NCBI RefSeq assembly: GCF_018474005.1
Contig: NZ_JAHCSH010000002.1
Coordinates: 558,001 to 622,000, forward strand
Origin: Curvibacter sp. CHRR-16
Lineage (GTDB): Bacteria > Pseudomonadota > Gammaproteobacteria > Burkholderiales > Burkholderiaceae_C
Reading direction: 5' to 3'
DNA: 64,000 nucleotides
In this document: positions 45,775 through 55,803 of the stretch, in pieces
How positions within the stretch are numbered: position 1 is the first letter of the stretch
Layout: every line of letters starts with the position of its first letter
The notes under the pieces: model-generated
Seen by the model: the letters and a program-made list of their open reading frames with translations, nothing else
The model's database searches: none
What the model was told of the DNA's origin: nothing
Translations under genes and position numbers: made by a program

Positions 45775-46631
45775 AACTGGCATCGCTTACCACCTTGCAT
45801 TGGACTTTGGGCGCCTCCGTGCTGCTGCACGGGGCGTTGCTCACCGTCCGTTTGGTAGATCCAGAGGCTTTTAACCGCGTGTTTGAAGACCAGCCACTGG
45901 AAGTGATTCTGGTCAATGCCAGCACCAAAAACGCCCCCACCAAAGCGCAAGCCATCGCCCAAGCCCATATTGCGGGAGGGGGCGAGCAAGAAACGGGGCG
46001 CGCCAGCAGCCCCCTGCCGCCATCGGCCATGACGCAGTGGGCCAACGACAGCGAAGACGATCAGCGCCAGCAGATAGAAAACCTGCAACAGCAACAGCAG
46101 CGCTTGCTCACGCAAGTCAAAGCCCAAATTGCCGCGCTGTCCCAGCCCATCAATCCGCAGGCCAACCAGCAAGACCAAGTGGAGCGAGAAGAGCGGCGCA
46201 AGCAGCTCATCAAACTGCTGGCGGAGATTGAACGCCGTATCAACATGGAAAACGCCCGCCCCAAGCGCCAATTCATTGGCCCGTCGGTGCAGCAAGCCGT
46301 CTACGCGCTCTACTACGACCGTCTGCGCCGGGCCATTGAGACCAAAGGCACCGACAACTTTCCGACGCAAAACGGGCAAAAAATTTACGGCGATCTGACC
46401 ATGATCGTCACGATTAACCATAACGGCAAGGTGCTCGATACCGAAGTGGTGCAAAGCTCTGGCAACAAAGCCTTGGATCGCCAAGCCCAAGCGATTGCGC
46501 ATGAGGCAGGCCCCTTTGGTCGCTTCAGCTCCGAGATGCGCCGTCAAGCAGAACAACTTGCCGTCGTTGCCCACTTCAACTTCACCCGCGACTCTGCGCT
46601 GCAAGCCACCGTTTCCAGTTCAGGCCAATGA
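45771..46631 (+). CDS. TonB-like energy transducer protein
   Basis: A 286-residue envelope protein: one N-terminal transmembrane helix (LHWTLGASVLLHGALLTVRLV), a periplasmic Gln-rich coiled coil (RQQIENLQQQQQRLLTQ; about 98-135) and a C-terminal TonB-like domain (about 170-270; YGDLTMIVTINHNGKVLDTEVVQSSGNKALDRQA, read in pieces). It replaces the usual Pro-Lys spacer with a Gln/Glu coiled coil. The start is GTG 45771, overlapping the RNB stop; the stop overlaps the mtgA ATG by 4 bases. Proteins of this type couple ExbBD energy to outer-membrane receptors, but no exbB/exbD is nearby. Confidence 0.82.
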   Translation: MKLASLTTLHWTLGASVLLHGALLTVRLVDPEAFNRVFEDQPLEVILVNASTKNAPTKAQAIAQAHIAGGGEQETGRASSPLPPSAMTQWANDSEDDQRQQIENLQQQQQRLLTQVKAQIAALSQPINPQANQQDQVEREERRKQLIKLLAEIERRINMENARPKRQFIGPSVQQAVYALYYDRLRRAIETKGTDNFPTQNGQKIYGDLTMIVTINHNGKVLDTEVVQSSGNKALDRQAQAIAHEAGPFGRFSSEMRRQAEQLAVVAHFNFTRDSALQATVSSSGQ

Positions 46632-47365
46632 AGTCTTTTGCCCGCTGGCTGGTCGTCTGTGCACTGGCCTTTGTACTGCTGCAATTGTTTTTTGTGCTGC
46701 GCATTGCGGCCATGGCGTGGATCGCACCGCAGTCCACCGCATTCCAGCGCTCGGAAATTTGGCGCATCGCCAGTGAAAACCATCGGCTGCCCTGGGATCA
46801 AGAATGGGTGCCCTACGAACAAATATCCCCCCACCTGAAGCGGGCTGTGATTGCCTCGGAAGACGATGCTTTCGCCAGTCACGATGGCGTGGACTGGGAC
46901 GCCCTGCAAAAAGCCCGTGAGCGCAATGCCAAAGCCGAAGCCCGTGCGGAGCAGCGCGCCATCCAAAGCAAAGATGGCAAACCACCCAAGCCACCCAAAA
47001 TCATCGGCGGCTCCACCATCACCCAGCAGTTGGCGAAAAACCTCCTGCTCAGTGGTGAGCGCACCCTTATTCGCAAAGGCCAAGAACTGGTGCTGACCCT
47101 CTTGCTGGAACACTTGCTGGACAAGCGCCGCATTCTGGAGATTTACCTCAACAACGTGGAGTGGGGTGAAGGCGTATTTGGCGCGCAAGCTGCCGCCCAG
47201 CACTACTACCGCAAACCGGCCGCCAAACTCAACGCCTACGAAGCGGCGCGCTTGGCGGTGATGCTGCCACGGCCACGGTACTTCGAGAAAAACCTAGGCT
47301 CTGCCTACCTGAGCAACCGCGCCAGCGTCATCGTGGCGCGCATGCCCGACGCCGAGCTGCCCTGA
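46628..47365 (+). CDS. mtgA: Monofunctional biosynthetic peptidoglycan transglycosylase
   Basis: A 245-residue membrane-anchored GT51 enzyme that polymerises lipid II into glycan strands. It has one N-terminal helix (about 8-30), then RAVIASEDDAFASHDGVDW with the catalytic Glu, GGSTITQQLAKNLLL, and RKGQELVLTLLLEHLLDKRRILEIYLNNVEWG. Between the first and second motifs lies a charged insert of about 27 residues (KARERNAKAEARAEQRAIQS, then KDGKPPKPPK). ATG 46628 overlaps the tonB-like stop. Confidence 0.93.
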   Translation: MKSFARWLVVCALAFVLLQLFFVLRIAAMAWIAPQSTAFQRSEIWRIASENHRLPWDQEWVPYEQISPHLKRAVIASEDDAFASHDGVDWDALQKARERNAKAEARAEQRAIQSKDGKPPKPPKIIGGSTITQQLAKNLLLSGERTLIRKGQELVLTLLLEHLLDKRRILEIYLNNVEWGEGVFGAQAAAQHYYRKPAAKLNAYEAARLAVMLPRPRYFEKNLGSAYLSNRASVIVARMPDAELP

Positions 47366-47411
47366 ACCAGCGCGCATCCAGATCGTTGCCGCGCCTCGCT
47401 ATCATGCGTCC

Positions 47412-48023
47412 ATGCTTGCCAAACTGATGGAAATTTTCCTGCTCAATCTGGTGCGCTTTCTCACCGGATCGCAGGCCCGCTGGCACGGCTGCCCGCCCAA
47501 GGCCGAGCAGCGCATTTACTTTGCCAACCACCAAAGCCACGCCGATTTGGTGCTCATATGGGCGGCTCTGCCCAAGGAGCTGCGGCGCAGCACCCGCGCC
47601 ATTGCCGCACGCGACTATTGGACGCGCAGCCCCTTCAAGCAATGGCTGACCAGCCAAGTGTTCAACGTGGTCTATGTCTCGCGTGATCGCACAGCCGATG
47701 AAGACCCACTCGAACCCTTGGCGGAAGCCTTGTCGCAAGGGGACTCCATCATTTTGTTTCCCGAAGGCACACGGGGTCACACAGGGGAGCCACAGCCGTT
47801 CAAAGCGGGTTTGTACAACTTGGCCCTGCGCTTTCCCAACGCGGTGCTGGTGCCCACTTGGATTCACAACGTGCAGCACATGCTACCCAAAGGCGAAGTG
47901 GTGCCCGTGCCCGTGCTGTGCTCGGTGACGTTTGGCACCCCCATTGCCGTGCAAGACGGTGAAGAATGCAAACCTTTTTTGCAGCGTGCGCGCGAAGCGG
48001 TGCTGGCCCTGCGTGACCTGTAA
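47412..48023 (+). CDS. 1-acyl-sn-glycerol-3-phosphate acyltransferase-like (PlsC family)
   Basis: A 203-residue membrane-associated acyltransferase. Its acyl-acceptor motif NHQSHAD (catalytic His and Asp) replaces the usual NHxxxxD form exactly, and FPEGTRG binds the glycerol phosphate. A CdsA-like enzyme follows 12 bases later, so the pair would make phosphatidic acid and then CDP-diacylglycerol. Short for a typical PlsC (about 240), and lacking an extended N-terminal membrane part. Substrate inferred. Confidence 0.85.
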   Translation: MLAKLMEIFLLNLVRFLTGSQARWHGCPPKAEQRIYFANHQSHADLVLIWAALPKELRRSTRAIAARDYWTRSPFKQWLTSQVFNVVYVSRDRTADEDPLEPLAEALSQGDSIILFPEGTRGHTGEPQPFKAGLYNLALRFPNAVLVPTWIHNVQHMLPKGEVVPVPVLCSVTFGTPIAVQDGEECKPFLQRAREAVLALRDL

Positions 48024-48035
48024 CCCCCTGCCCTG

Positions 48036-49025
48036 ATGTACTACTACCTCAAGCTCCTCTCACCCACGGAACAAATTGGTGTCATGTTCCAGGTAATTTT
48101 TGGCATGCTGCTGCTGGCCACCGTATTGGTGTTTTTCGCCTCTACCCGCGAACACGCCGACCCCAAGCAGGCCGAGCGCTACCACGCTGACATGAAAGGC
48201 CTGTGGGCCACGCTGCGTACCAGCTGGTTCATGGCCGCCGTGTTTTGGATCAGCTGGATGAGCAACCCCATCTTCACCTTGGTGCTGTTTGCGTTGGTGT
48301 CGCTGTTTTCGCTGCGCGAATTCCTCACCCTATCGCCCACGCGCCGGGGCGACCACCGCAGCTTGGTGATGGCTTTTTTTGTACTGCTGCCTGCGCAGTA
48401 CTGGCTGATTGGCTTGGGCTACTACGACTTGTTTGCCGTGTTCATCCCGGTCTATGGCTTTCTGGCCCTGCCCGTGCTGAGCGCTTTGGCCAACGACCCG
48501 CAGCGCTTTTTGGAGCGCAGCGCCAAGCTGCAATGGGGCGTCATGGTGTGCATATACGGCATGAGTCATGTCCCCGCCATCTTGCTGCTCAAATTCCCGG
48601 GCTACGAAGGACGCAACGCGTTCTTGATGCTGTTCTTGGTGCTGGTGGTGCAAACCTGCATGCTGGCCCAGCACCTGGCGGCACGCTGGTTGCACCGCCT
48701 GCCTGTCGCGCCCGCCATCAGCCAGAGCTTTCACTGGCATAGCTGGTGGATTGGCATGCTGGTGGCCAGCGTTCTGGGGGCGGCACTGGCGGGCATCACG
48801 CCCTGGGTGCCCGGTACAGCGTTTGCGTTTTCCTTCATCGCCTGCTTGGCGGGCTCCATGGGACACTTGGTCATGAAAGCCATCAAACGTGACCGTGGCA
48901 TCCCCAGTTGGGGCAGCTATGGACGCGCCAGCACCGGTGCGGGCGGCCTGCTCGACCGCATGGATGGACTGTGCTTTGCTGCGCCCGTGTTCTACCACTC
49001 CATTCGCTGGTACTTCGGTATTTAA
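48036..49025 (+). CDS. Phosphatidate cytidylyltransferase-like (CdsA family)
   Basis: A 329-residue membrane enzyme with about eight helices. The family signature is near the C-terminus: SFIACLAGSMGHLVMKAIKRD, then STGAGGLLDRMDGLCFAAPVFYH, read in pieces with Lys-Arg-Asp and the Leu-Asp-Arg-Asp catalytic segment. It makes CDP-diacylglycerol from phosphatidic acid and CTP. With the PlsC-like gene just before it, it resembles the E. coli ynbB/ynbC type pair, so it may be a second, specialised set rather than the house-keeping CdsA. Confidence 0.87.
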   Translation: MYYYLKLLSPTEQIGVMFQVIFGMLLLATVLVFFASTREHADPKQAERYHADMKGLWATLRTSWFMAAVFWISWMSNPIFTLVLFALVSLFSLREFLTLSPTRRGDHRSLVMAFFVLLPAQYWLIGLGYYDLFAVFIPVYGFLALPVLSALANDPQRFLERSAKLQWGVMVCIYGMSHVPAILLLKFPGYEGRNAFLMLFLVLVVQTCMLAQHLAARWLHRLPVAPAISQSFHWHSWWIGMLVASVLGAALAGITPWVPGTAFAFSFIACLAGSMGHLVMKAIKRDRGIPSWGSYGRASTGAGGLLDRMDGLCFAAPVFYHSIRWYFGI

Positions 49026-49028
49026 GGC

Positions 49029-49577
49029 ATGCGCATTCTTGGCATTGACCCCGGCTTGCGCACCACCGGCTTTGGCGTGGTGGATGTGGATGGCCCACGC
49101 GTGGGCTACATCGCCAGCGGCGTGATCAGCACCCAAGCCACCGACACCCGCGCCCTGCCCGAGCGGCTCAAAATCTTGTTCGATGGCATTGGCGAAGTGG
49201 TGCAGCGCTATCAGCCGGACTGCGCTTCGGTGGAAATTGTGTTCGTCAACGTCAACCCGCAATCGACCCTGCTGCTGGGGCAGGCGCGGGGCGCCTTGCT
49301 CACCGCCTTGGTGGCCAACGGTCTACCCGTGCACGAATACACCGCCTTGCAAATGAAGCAAGCCGTGGCAGGCCATGGCCGAGCGCACAAAACGCAGATT
49401 CAGGAAATGGTCAAACGCTTGCTGCAGTTACCGGGCCTGCCTGGGCCCGATGCGGCCGATGCACTGGGCATGGCCATTACCCACGCACACGCAGGCACCT
49501 CGATGGCCCGCATGGCCGCAGCCGACTCGATTATTGGCAATGGCCGCGTGTCCTACCGCGACGGGCGGAGACGCTAA
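49029..49577 (+). CDS. ruvC: Holliday junction resolvase RuvC
   Basis: A 182-residue endonuclease that cuts Holliday junctions symmetrically with RuvAB. Four acidic catalytic residues are visible: Asp7 (MRILGIDPG), Glu69 ([12 protein letters not shown]), Asp141 and Asp144 ([12 protein letters not shown]). Standard length. It starts 3 bases after the cdsA-like stop, so it is co-transcribed. ruvA and ruvB do not follow; the next gene is convergent. Confidence 0.95.
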   Translation: MRILGIDPGLRTTGFGVVDVDGPRVGYIASGVISTQATDTRALPERLKILFDGIGEVVQRYQPDCASVEIVFVNVNPQSTLLLGQARGALLTALVANGLPVHEYTALQMKQAVAGHGRAHKTQIQEMVKRLLQLPGLPGPDAADALGMAITHAHAGTSMARMAAADSIIGNGRVSYRDGRRR

Positions 49578-49592
49578 GCCACTACGGTCTAC

Positions 49593-50285
49593 TCACCACG
49601 GTCCCCAGGGGCCGCGACGGTGCCACCCCCAACCCGGACCTGGCCCCACAGGCCACACATAGACAGGCACGGCCACGCGCGGCACATAGACCGGCTCTTG
49701 CACCACCACGGTAGTGGCTGGTGCCACGGTAGTCACGGTTGTGGCAGTACTGGCTGCCGTCACGATGTCCACCGGAGTGGGTTCATAGTTCGACTCGTTC
49801 ACAAACACCTCCAAGGTGTTGTTCACGGGGGCTTTGTTCACCTGCGCGCTGTACTGTTTACCACCATATTCGTAAGTGACTTGGTACGCCACTGTTTTGT
49901 ATTCGGTGCGCATTTGGGTGCTGCAGCTTTGCACCTGCTGGGTTTGTGTATTGGAGGACTCCAAACTGTCACCCACCACGGCACCAGCTACCATGCCCGC
50001 TGCGGCCGTAGCACCCGATGCGGGGCCACGCGCTAGGCTACCGCCCAACACGGCACCGGCCACAGCGCCAACGGCCGCGCCCACACCGCTCTTGGGCTGC
50101 TGTACCGCTACAGTTTGGGTCGTACACACCTGCTGCGGCGTAGTCACCGCTTGCACCAAGGGTTGGCTAGCCACTACCTTGGCATAGTCTTGCAGCGCCC
50201 ATGCAGGGGCAGACAGGGCTGCCAGTCCAGCCATGGCCAGACAGGCCATGCTGCTTGCTCGGGGGGTGAAAAAAGCCTTAGTCAT
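49593..50285 (-). CDS. Glycine-zipper exported protein (2TM glycine-zipper type)
   Basis: A 230-residue exported protein. A signal peptide (residues about 1-30, ending PAWA) is followed by a short segment with one Cys and a glycine-zipper hairpin (GVGAAVGAVAGAVLGGSLARGPASG, ATAAAGMVAGAVVG, read in pieces). The C-terminal region is beta-rich with CSTQMRTEYKTVAYQVTYEYGG. It closes with a Thr/Val/Pro-rich tail ending in Trp/Gly/Pro repeats (GPGPGWGWHRRGPWGPW). Start ATG 50285 has AAGGATGGAG upstream. Family members sit in the outer envelope. The 50286-50473 gap to lpxC holds no further gene that I can support. Confidence 0.78.
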   Translation of the reverse strand: MTKAFFTPRASSMACLAMAGLAALSAPAWALQDYAKVVASQPLVQAVTTPQQVCTTQTVAVQQPKSGVGAAVGAVAGAVLGGSLARGPASGATAAAGMVAGAVVGDSLESSNTQTQQVQSCSTQMRTEYKTVAYQVTYEYGGKQYSAQVNKAPVNNTLEVFVNESNYEPTPVDIVTAASTATTVTTVAPATTVVVQEPVYVPRVAVPVYVWPVGPGPGWGWHRRGPWGPW

Positions 50286-50473
50286 TGCTCCATCCTTTCG
50301 AATCAGACCGCTGCCAAGCATAGCCACGCAGTTGGGAGTTGCCGCCTGCAAAGCGTGAACGCTGTGCAAAAGCCACTCCGATTTAGGAGACTGAGGAGAG
50401 CAGCGCGCTTAGCTAGAAAGACAACGCCAGCACAGCCAATTGGTTGACGCCGCAGCGCTGCACAGGCCGAAAC

Positions 50474-51421
50474 TTACCAAGCTGGCGCGAGTTTGGCAAA
50501 GCCGCTGGGCGCAACCTTTTCGTCTTCAAAGGTGATGATGTCCCACGCTTCGGGGTGGGCTTGCAATTCACGCAACAACAAGTTGTTGAGCGCATGGCCC
50601 GAGCGGCGGGCACTGTAGGCGGCCAGCAGGGGGCGGCCAATGAGGTACAAGTCACCCATGGCGTCCAAAATCTTGTGCTTGACGAACTCGTCGTCGTAGC
50701 GCAAACCATCGGCATTGAGCACCTTGTAGTCGTCCATGACGATGGCATTGTCCAGACCACCACCCAAGGCCAAGCCGTTGGCACGCATCATTTCCACATC
50801 TTTGGTAAAGCCAAAAGTGCGGGCACGGGCAATGTCACGGGTGTAGTTGCCTGCGCTCAGGTCAAACTCCACACGCTGGCCGGTAGAGTCCACCGCCGGG
50901 TGCTTGAAATCGATCTCGAAACTGAGCTTGTAGCCGTGATAAGGCTCCAAGCGGGCCCACTTCTCGGCATCGCCACTGCCTTGACGCACTTCAATAGGCT
51001 TGTTCACCCGAATAAAGCGGCGCGGCGCGTTTTGCTGCTCAATGCCCGCACTTTGCAGCAAGAACACAAAAGAAGCCGCAGAGCCATCCAGAATGGGGAT
51101 TTCCTCGGCCGTGATGTCCACGTACAGATTGTCCACCCCCAACCCGGCACAGGCCGACATGAGGTGTTCCACCGTCAGTACTTTGGCGTTGCCGCACGAC
51201 AGCGTAGAGGCCAGACGGGTATCGGTCACCGCTTGCGCGCTGACCACGATATCCGGCGCTTGCGCCAGATCCACCCGGCGAAACACGATGCCCGTATCCG
51301 GCGCAGCGGGGCGCAGGGTCATTTCGACCCGTTGGCCGCTGTGCAGCCCCACGCCAACGGCGCGGGTGAGGGATTTGAGGGTTCGTTGTTTCAGCACGGG
51401 GCGAATCTTACGCAAAAACAT
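50474..51421 (-). CDS. lpxC: UDP-3-O-acyl-N-acetylglucosamine deacetylase
   Basis: The Zn amidase committing step of lipid A synthesis; 315 residues. Zn ligands are the His in [15 protein letters not shown], and His and Asp in [12 protein letters not shown]; the catalytic His is in SGHALNN. The family start is equivalent to LKQRTLKSL, which corresponds to GTG 51397; ATG 51421 gives an 8-residue extension but has GAGG upstream. It follows ftsZ by 12 bases, the usual end of the dcw cluster in beta- and gammaproteobacteria. Confidence 0.94.
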   Translation of the reverse strand: MFLRKIRPVLKQRTLKSLTRAVGVGLHSGQRVEMTLRPAAPDTGIVFRRVDLAQAPDIVVSAQAVTDTRLASTLSCGNAKVLTVEHLMSACAGLGVDNLYVDITAEEIPILDGSAASFVFLLQSAGIEQQNAPRRFIRVNKPIEVRQGSGDAEKWARLEPYHGYKLSFEIDFKHPAVDSTGQRVEFDLSAGNYTRDIARARTFGFTKDVEMMRANGLALGGGLDNAIVMDDYKVLNADGLRYDDEFVKHKILDAMGDLYLIGRPLLAAYSARRSGHALNNLLLRELQAHPEAWDIITFEDEKVAPSGFAKLAPAW

Positions 51422-51433
51422 AAAGACCTCGCT

Positions 51434-52678
51434 TTAGTCGGCCTGCTTGCGCAGGAAGGCAGGGATTTCGTAGTCATCCATGCCCCCGCTGGCCAGCGCG
51501 TCCACCTTGGCAGCGGCCGAGGTACGGTCGCTGGGGCGGCGCCACACGCTGGGCGTGCTCATGCTGCTGAAGTCGGTGCCCGCAGCGGCGCCCGTTGCAG
51601 CGGCGTTGGACACAGCGGCACCAGCGGCCACGGCGTTGAGGGTAGGAACTTGGAAGGGTACGTTGTCGGTGCCGGTGCGCAGCACTTGCAGCGGAGGCGC
51701 TGTGCGGCGGCCACCTTGTTGGCGGGTCAAGCCGGTTGCCACGACGGTGACGCGCAGGTTCTCGCCCAAGCTATCGTCATAAGCGGTACCGAAAATGACA
51801 TGTGCTTCAGGGTGGGCAAACTCGCGGATGGTGTTCATTGCCAGTTGCGATTCCTTCAGTTTGAGGTTGCCACGCGCTGCGCTGATCAGCACCAGCACGC
51901 CCTTGGCTCCGCTCATGTCCACGCCTTCGAGCAGTGGGCAGGCCACAGCTTGTTCGGCAGCGATGCGGGCGCGGTCGGGGCCGCTGGCCAAGGCAGTGCC
52001 CATCATGGCCTTGCCGGGCTCGCTCATGACAGTGCGCACGTCTTCAAAGTCGACGTTCACCAGCGCTTCCACGTTGATGATTTCAGCAATACCGCCGACA
52101 GCGTTTTTCAGCACGTCGTTGGCTTGAGCAAAGGCTTCGTCTTGGGTGATGTCATCGCCCAGCACTTCCAAGAGCTTGTCGTTGAGCACCACGATCAGGG
52201 AGTCCACGTTTTGCTCCAGCTCGCCCAAACCACCGTCGGCGTTGGCCATGCGGCGGCCACCTTCAAAGTCAAACGGCTTGGTCACCACGCCCACGGTCAG
52301 GATGCCCATTTCGCGGGCTACCTTGGCAATCACAGGAGCTGCGCCGGTGCCGGTTCCACCGCCCATGCCAGCGGTGATGAACAGCATGTGCGCGCCTTCC
52401 AGCGCTGCGCGGATATCGGCCTCGGCTTGCTGGGCGGCGTCACGGCCCTTGTCAGGCTTGCTGCCAGCGCCCAAACCCGTCACACCCAGCTGGATGTGCT
52501 TGTGCGCGGAGCTGCGCACCAGCGCTTGCGCGTCGGTGTTGGCACAGATGAATTCCACGCCACTCACCCCGGTTTGGATCATGTGCTCAACAGCGTTGCC
52601 GCCACCGCCACCGACTCCAATCACCTTGATTTGAGTGCCTTGGTTGAACGTTTCCTCGTCGATCATTTCGATGGTCAT
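51434..52678 (-). CDS. ftsZ: Cell division GTPase FtsZ
   Basis: A 414-residue tubulin homologue that forms the Z-ring. GVGGGGGNAVEHM, the signature GGGTGTGAAPVIA, and NVDFEDVRTVM (T7 loop, with catalytic Asp) are present. A variable linker rich in Ala, Thr and Ser leads to the conserved C-terminal peptide DDYEIPAFLRKQAD, which binds FtsA and ZipA. CAGGAG precedes the ATG. The 117-base gap to ftsA is the largest in this block and could hold a separate promoter. Confidence 0.96.
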   Translation of the reverse strand: MTIEMIDEETFNQGTQIKVIGVGGGGGNAVEHMIQTGVSGVEFICANTDAQALVRSSAHKHIQLGVTGLGAGSKPDKGRDAAQQAEADIRAALEGAHMLFITAGMGGGTGTGAAPVIAKVAREMGILTVGVVTKPFDFEGGRRMANADGGLGELEQNVDSLIVVLNDKLLEVLGDDITQDEAFAQANDVLKNAVGGIAEIINVEALVNVDFEDVRTVMSEPGKAMMGTALASGPDRARIAAEQAVACPLLEGVDMSGAKGVLVLISAARGNLKLKESQLAMNTIREFAHPEAHVIFGTAYDDSLGENLRVTVVATGLTRQQGGRRTAPPLQVLRTGTDNVPFQVPTLNAVAAGAAVSNAAATGAAAGTDFSSMSTPSVWRRPSDRTSAAAKVDALASGGMDDYEIPAFLRKQAD

Positions 52679-52795
52679 TGTGTTTACTCCTGATTAGCTA
52701 AATAGGTCAAAAAGATTGCATTTCTTGCTTGTTTTAGGTCTTTCATGGCGGCGGACTTCCCCGTGCCAGTCGTATTCGGTTGCGATAGGCCATGG

Positions 52796-54025
52796 TCAAA
52801 AGCTCCTTACAAACCAGTCTTTGAAGGAGCCCAGCGCCGACTTCATGGGGCCCGCCTTTTGGGCCACCTTGAAGCCGCGCTGCCGGGTCCGGCGTGCCTC
52901 TTCAAGCAGGCCCATGACGGTGGCTGCACGCGGCTGGGCCACCATGTCATGCAAGGCGCTGCTGTATTTGGGAATGCCTCGGCGCACGGGCTTGAGGAAA
53001 ATGTCCTCGCCCAGTTCCACCATGCCGGGCATGACGCAACTGCCACCCGTGAGCACAATGCCGCTGGAGAGCACTTCCTCGTAGCCGGATTCGCGGATGA
53101 CCTGGGCCACCAGCGTGAAAATCTCTTCCACACGCGGCTCAATCACCCCGGCCAGCGCTTGGCGGCTGAGCATGCGCGGGCCGCGATCGCCCAAGCCGGG
53201 CACTTCCACCTGCACTTCGGGATCCACCAACAATTGCTTGGCGTGGCCGCTTTCGAGCTTGATTTCTTCCGCATCCTTGGTGGGCGTGCGCAGCGCCATG
53301 GCAATGTCGCTGGTGATGAGGTCACCCGCTATCGGAATGGCGGCCGTGTGGCGAATGGCCCCGCCGGTGTAGATGGCGATGTCGGTCGTGCCCGCGCCAA
53401 TGTCCACCAGCGCCACGCCCAATTCGCGTTCGTCCTCGGTCAGCACCGCCAAGCTCGATGCATGGGAGTTGAGCATCAGTTGCTCCACTTCCAGCCCGCA
53501 GCGGCGCACGCACTTGACGATGTTTTCCGCTGCACTTTGCGCCCCGGTCACGATGTGCACCTTGGCTTCCAAGCGGATGCCGCTCATGCCAATGGGCTCT
53601 TTCACGTCCTGCCCATCGATGATGAATTCCTGTGGTTCCACCAGTAGCAAACGCTGGTCGGTGGAGATGTTGATGGCCTTGGCTGTTTCCACCACGCGGT
53701 TCACGTCGGCCTGGGTCACCTCGCGGTCTTTCACCGCCACCATGCCGCTGGAGTTGATGCCGCGGATGTGGCTGCCCGTGATGCCCGTCAGCACCCGGGT
53801 GATCTTGCAGTCGGCCATCAGCTCAGCCTCTTTGAGAGCCTGCTGGATGCTGGCCACGGTGGCGTCGATGTTGACCACCACGCCACGCTTGAGCCCTTGG
53901 GTGGGGGCCACACCCAGGCCCGCCAGCTTGAGCTCGCCGCCAGGCAAGACCTCGCCGACCACCGCCATCACCTTGGCGGTGCCAATGTCCAAACCGACTA
54001 CCAAATCTTTGTACTCTTTTGCCAT
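52796..54025 (-). CDS. ftsA: Cell division protein FtsA
   Basis: A 409-residue actin-like ATPase that ties FtsZ to the membrane. Phosphate-1 motif VVGLDIGTAKVMAV, phosphate-2 VDIGAGTTDIAIYTGG, and adenosine loop SGIVLTGGSCVMPGM are visible. The C-terminal amphipathic helix SFKDWFVRSF is the membrane anchor. It starts 12 bases after ftsQ. Confidence 0.95.
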   Translation of the reverse strand: MAKEYKDLVVGLDIGTAKVMAVVGEVLPGGELKLAGLGVAPTQGLKRGVVVNIDATVASIQQALKEAELMADCKITRVLTGITGSHIRGINSSGMVAVKDREVTQADVNRVVETAKAINISTDQRLLLVEPQEFIIDGQDVKEPIGMSGIRLEAKVHIVTGAQSAAENIVKCVRRCGLEVEQLMLNSHASSLAVLTEDERELGVALVDIGAGTTDIAIYTGGAIRHTAAIPIAGDLITSDIAMALRTPTKDAEEIKLESGHAKQLLVDPEVQVEVPGLGDRGPRMLSRQALAGVIEPRVEEIFTLVAQVIRESGYEEVLSSGIVLTGGSCVMPGMVELGEDIFLKPVRRGIPKYSSALHDMVAQPRAATVMGLLEEARRTRQRGFKVAQKAGPMKSALGSFKDWFVRSF

Positions 54026-54037
54026 CTTGCTACCTGT

Positions 54038-54820
54038 CTACTTCTTGCGCGGGGTTGCATCGGCAGCCAACGTGGTGACGCCTTGCAGCTTCACCGCGTA
54101 GCCGTTCTCGTGACGCAAATCCGCTGATTCCAGCGCCTGCGGGGTGCGCCCATACCGGGCGGTCACCTGCGTCAAGGTATGGGTGAAGCGCTGCACGCGC
54201 TCCATCACTTCTTGCTGGGTGCCACGCCCCAGCTCCACCACCGCATTGCTTTCCAACTGCACGCGCCAACTGCCGCGCCCAGTCAACTCCAGCCCCGCCA
54301 CCGGCAGATCCAAGCGCTGCATTTCGGGGGCAATCTGGCGGTACATGTCCAACACCAAGGCACTCTGCCCATCGGGGCCACTCAGGCTGGGCAGCTTGTC
54401 TTGTTCCACTTCGTCCACGTTGGCGTCAAACACTTCGCCATGGCTGTTGACCAACTGCTGCTCGCCCCAGTAGGCCACGGCCTGGTGCTCTTGCAACTCC
54501 ACGCGCAGGCGGTTGGGAAACTCGCGCCGCACCACCGCTTGGCGTACCCAGGGCACGGCCTCGAATGCCTCGCGCACGCGCTGCAAATTGACCGTGAAAA
54601 ACGTGCCCTGCACCCTAGGCGCTACGTTGGCGCGCAGGGTGACGGCGTTGTTGTGGTTGGTATCACCTTCCACGCTGATGCCCTGCAAGCGGAACAAGGG
54701 CAGCCCCACCACATAACGACCTGCCGCGACCACGCACAGGCCCGCAAACACCAGCACCAGCAAAGCGGCGGTGGCGTTCATCAGGCGCACGTCCATGGGC
54801 GTGGTCACGGCTTGGCTCAT
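54038..54820 (-). CDS. ftsQ: Cell division protein FtsQ
   Basis: A 260-residue bitopic divisome protein. A short cytoplasmic N-terminus is followed by a single helix ([19 protein letters not shown], about 18-36), a POTRA domain starting [11 protein letters not shown], and a beta domain with [26 protein letters not shown] 54820 overlaps the ddl stop (ATGA). It links FtsK and FtsA to FtsL/FtsB. Confidence 0.92.
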   Translation of the reverse strand: MSQAVTTPMDVRLMNATAALLVLVFAGLCVVAAGRYVVGLPLFRLQGISVEGDTNHNNAVTLRANVAPRVQGTFFTVNLQRVREAFEAVPWVRQAVVRREFPNRLRVELQEHQAVAYWGEQQLVNSHGEVFDANVDEVEQDKLPSLSGPDGQSALVLDMYRQIAPEMQRLDLPVAGLELTGRGSWRVQLESNAVVELGRGTQQEVMERVQRFTHTLTQVTARYGRTPQALESADLRHENGYAVKLQGVTTLAADATPRKK

Positions 54821-55803
54821 GCGCTGGCACCTCCTGCCGCGTTGTCGGTGCGGGCAGCAGCCAGCAGGTGCAGGCACAGTTGCTCGTAGCTCATGCCCGC
54901 AGCACGCGCTGCCATGGGCACCAGCGAGTGGCCCGTCATGCCCGGCGCGGTGTTGATTTCCAACAAATAGGGCTTGCGCGTGGTGGCGTCGATCATCACA
55001 TCGGCCCGCGCCCAGCCGCGGCAGCCCAGCACGGCAAAGGCCTTGCGCACTTGCACGGCAATGGCTTCTTCCTCCCCTGCAGGCAAGCCTGCGGGGACGA
55101 TGTACTGCGTGTCGTCGGTGAAATACTTGTTCTGGTAGTCGTAATTGCCTTGCGGGGCGCGGATCAAGATGGCTGGCAGGCTGACCAGCTGGCCGTCTTG
55201 CTCCAGCACCGGGCAGGTGATTTCGTCGCCCGCGATGAACTGCTCGCACAGCACCTCGGGGTCGTGCTGCGCGGCCAGCGCGTAGGCTTGCTCGCACTGG
55301 GCTGGGTCGGTCACTTTGGTCAGGCCAATGGTGGAGCCTTCGCGGGCGGGCTTGACGATCATGGGGGCCCCCAGTTCAGCCAGCGCGGCGCGCGTGTCGG
55401 CGGCGCTGTGCACCACCTTCCAGGCCGGAGTGGGCAATCCTTCAAAACGCCAAATGCGCTTGGTCATGACCTTGTCCATGGCAATGCTCGAGGCCATCAC
55501 CCCCGAACCGGTGTAGGGCATGCCCATCAACTCCAGCGCACCTTGCACGGTGCCGTCTTCCCCGCCACGGCCATGCAGGGCGATGAAGCAGCGCGCAAAG
55601 CCCTGCTCCTTCAGGTTCCACAGGGGCTGCTCGGCCGGGTCAAAGGGGTGGGCGTCCACGCCTTGCGAGCGCAGGGCCGCCAGCACGCCGTTGCCGGACA
55701 TGAGGGATACCTCGCGCTCGGCCGACGTACCGCCCAGCAACACCGCCACCTTGCCCAAGCTGGCTGGGTTGATGCTGCTGGTTTTTAAACTCAAATCGCT
55801 CAT
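54817..55803 (-). CDS. ddl: D-alanine--D-alanine ligase
   Basis: A 328-residue ATP-grasp enzyme that makes the D-Ala-D-Ala dipeptide used by MurF. N-terminal [19 protein letters not shown] and [10 protein letters not shown] are followed by the ATP-grasp core [16 protein letters not shown] and the Mg-binding [20 protein letters not shown]. Length and position in the dcw cluster match the DdlB type. It overlaps murC and ftsQ by 4 bases each. Confidence 0.95.
   Translation of the reverse strand: MSDLSLKTSSINPASLGKVAVLLGGTSAEREVSLMSGNGVLAALRSQGVDAHPFDPAEQPLWNLKEQGFARCFIALHGRGGEDGTVQGALELMGMPYTGSGVMASSIAMDKVMTKRIWRFEGLPTPAWKVVHSAADTRAALAELGAPMIVKPAREGSTIGLTKVTDPAQCEQAYALAAQHDPEVLCEQFIAGDEITCPVLEQDGQLVSLPAILIRAPQGNYDYQNKYFTDDTQYIVPAGLPAGEEEAIAVQVRKAFAVLGCRGWARADVMIDATTRKPYLLEINTAPGMTGHSLVPMAARAAGMSYEQLCLHLLAAARTDNAAGGASA

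Noticed and set aside
50444..52693. 749-codon plus-strand frame across lpxC and ftsZ
   Set aside because: Mirror frame of two well supported minus-strand genes; translation shows no motif.
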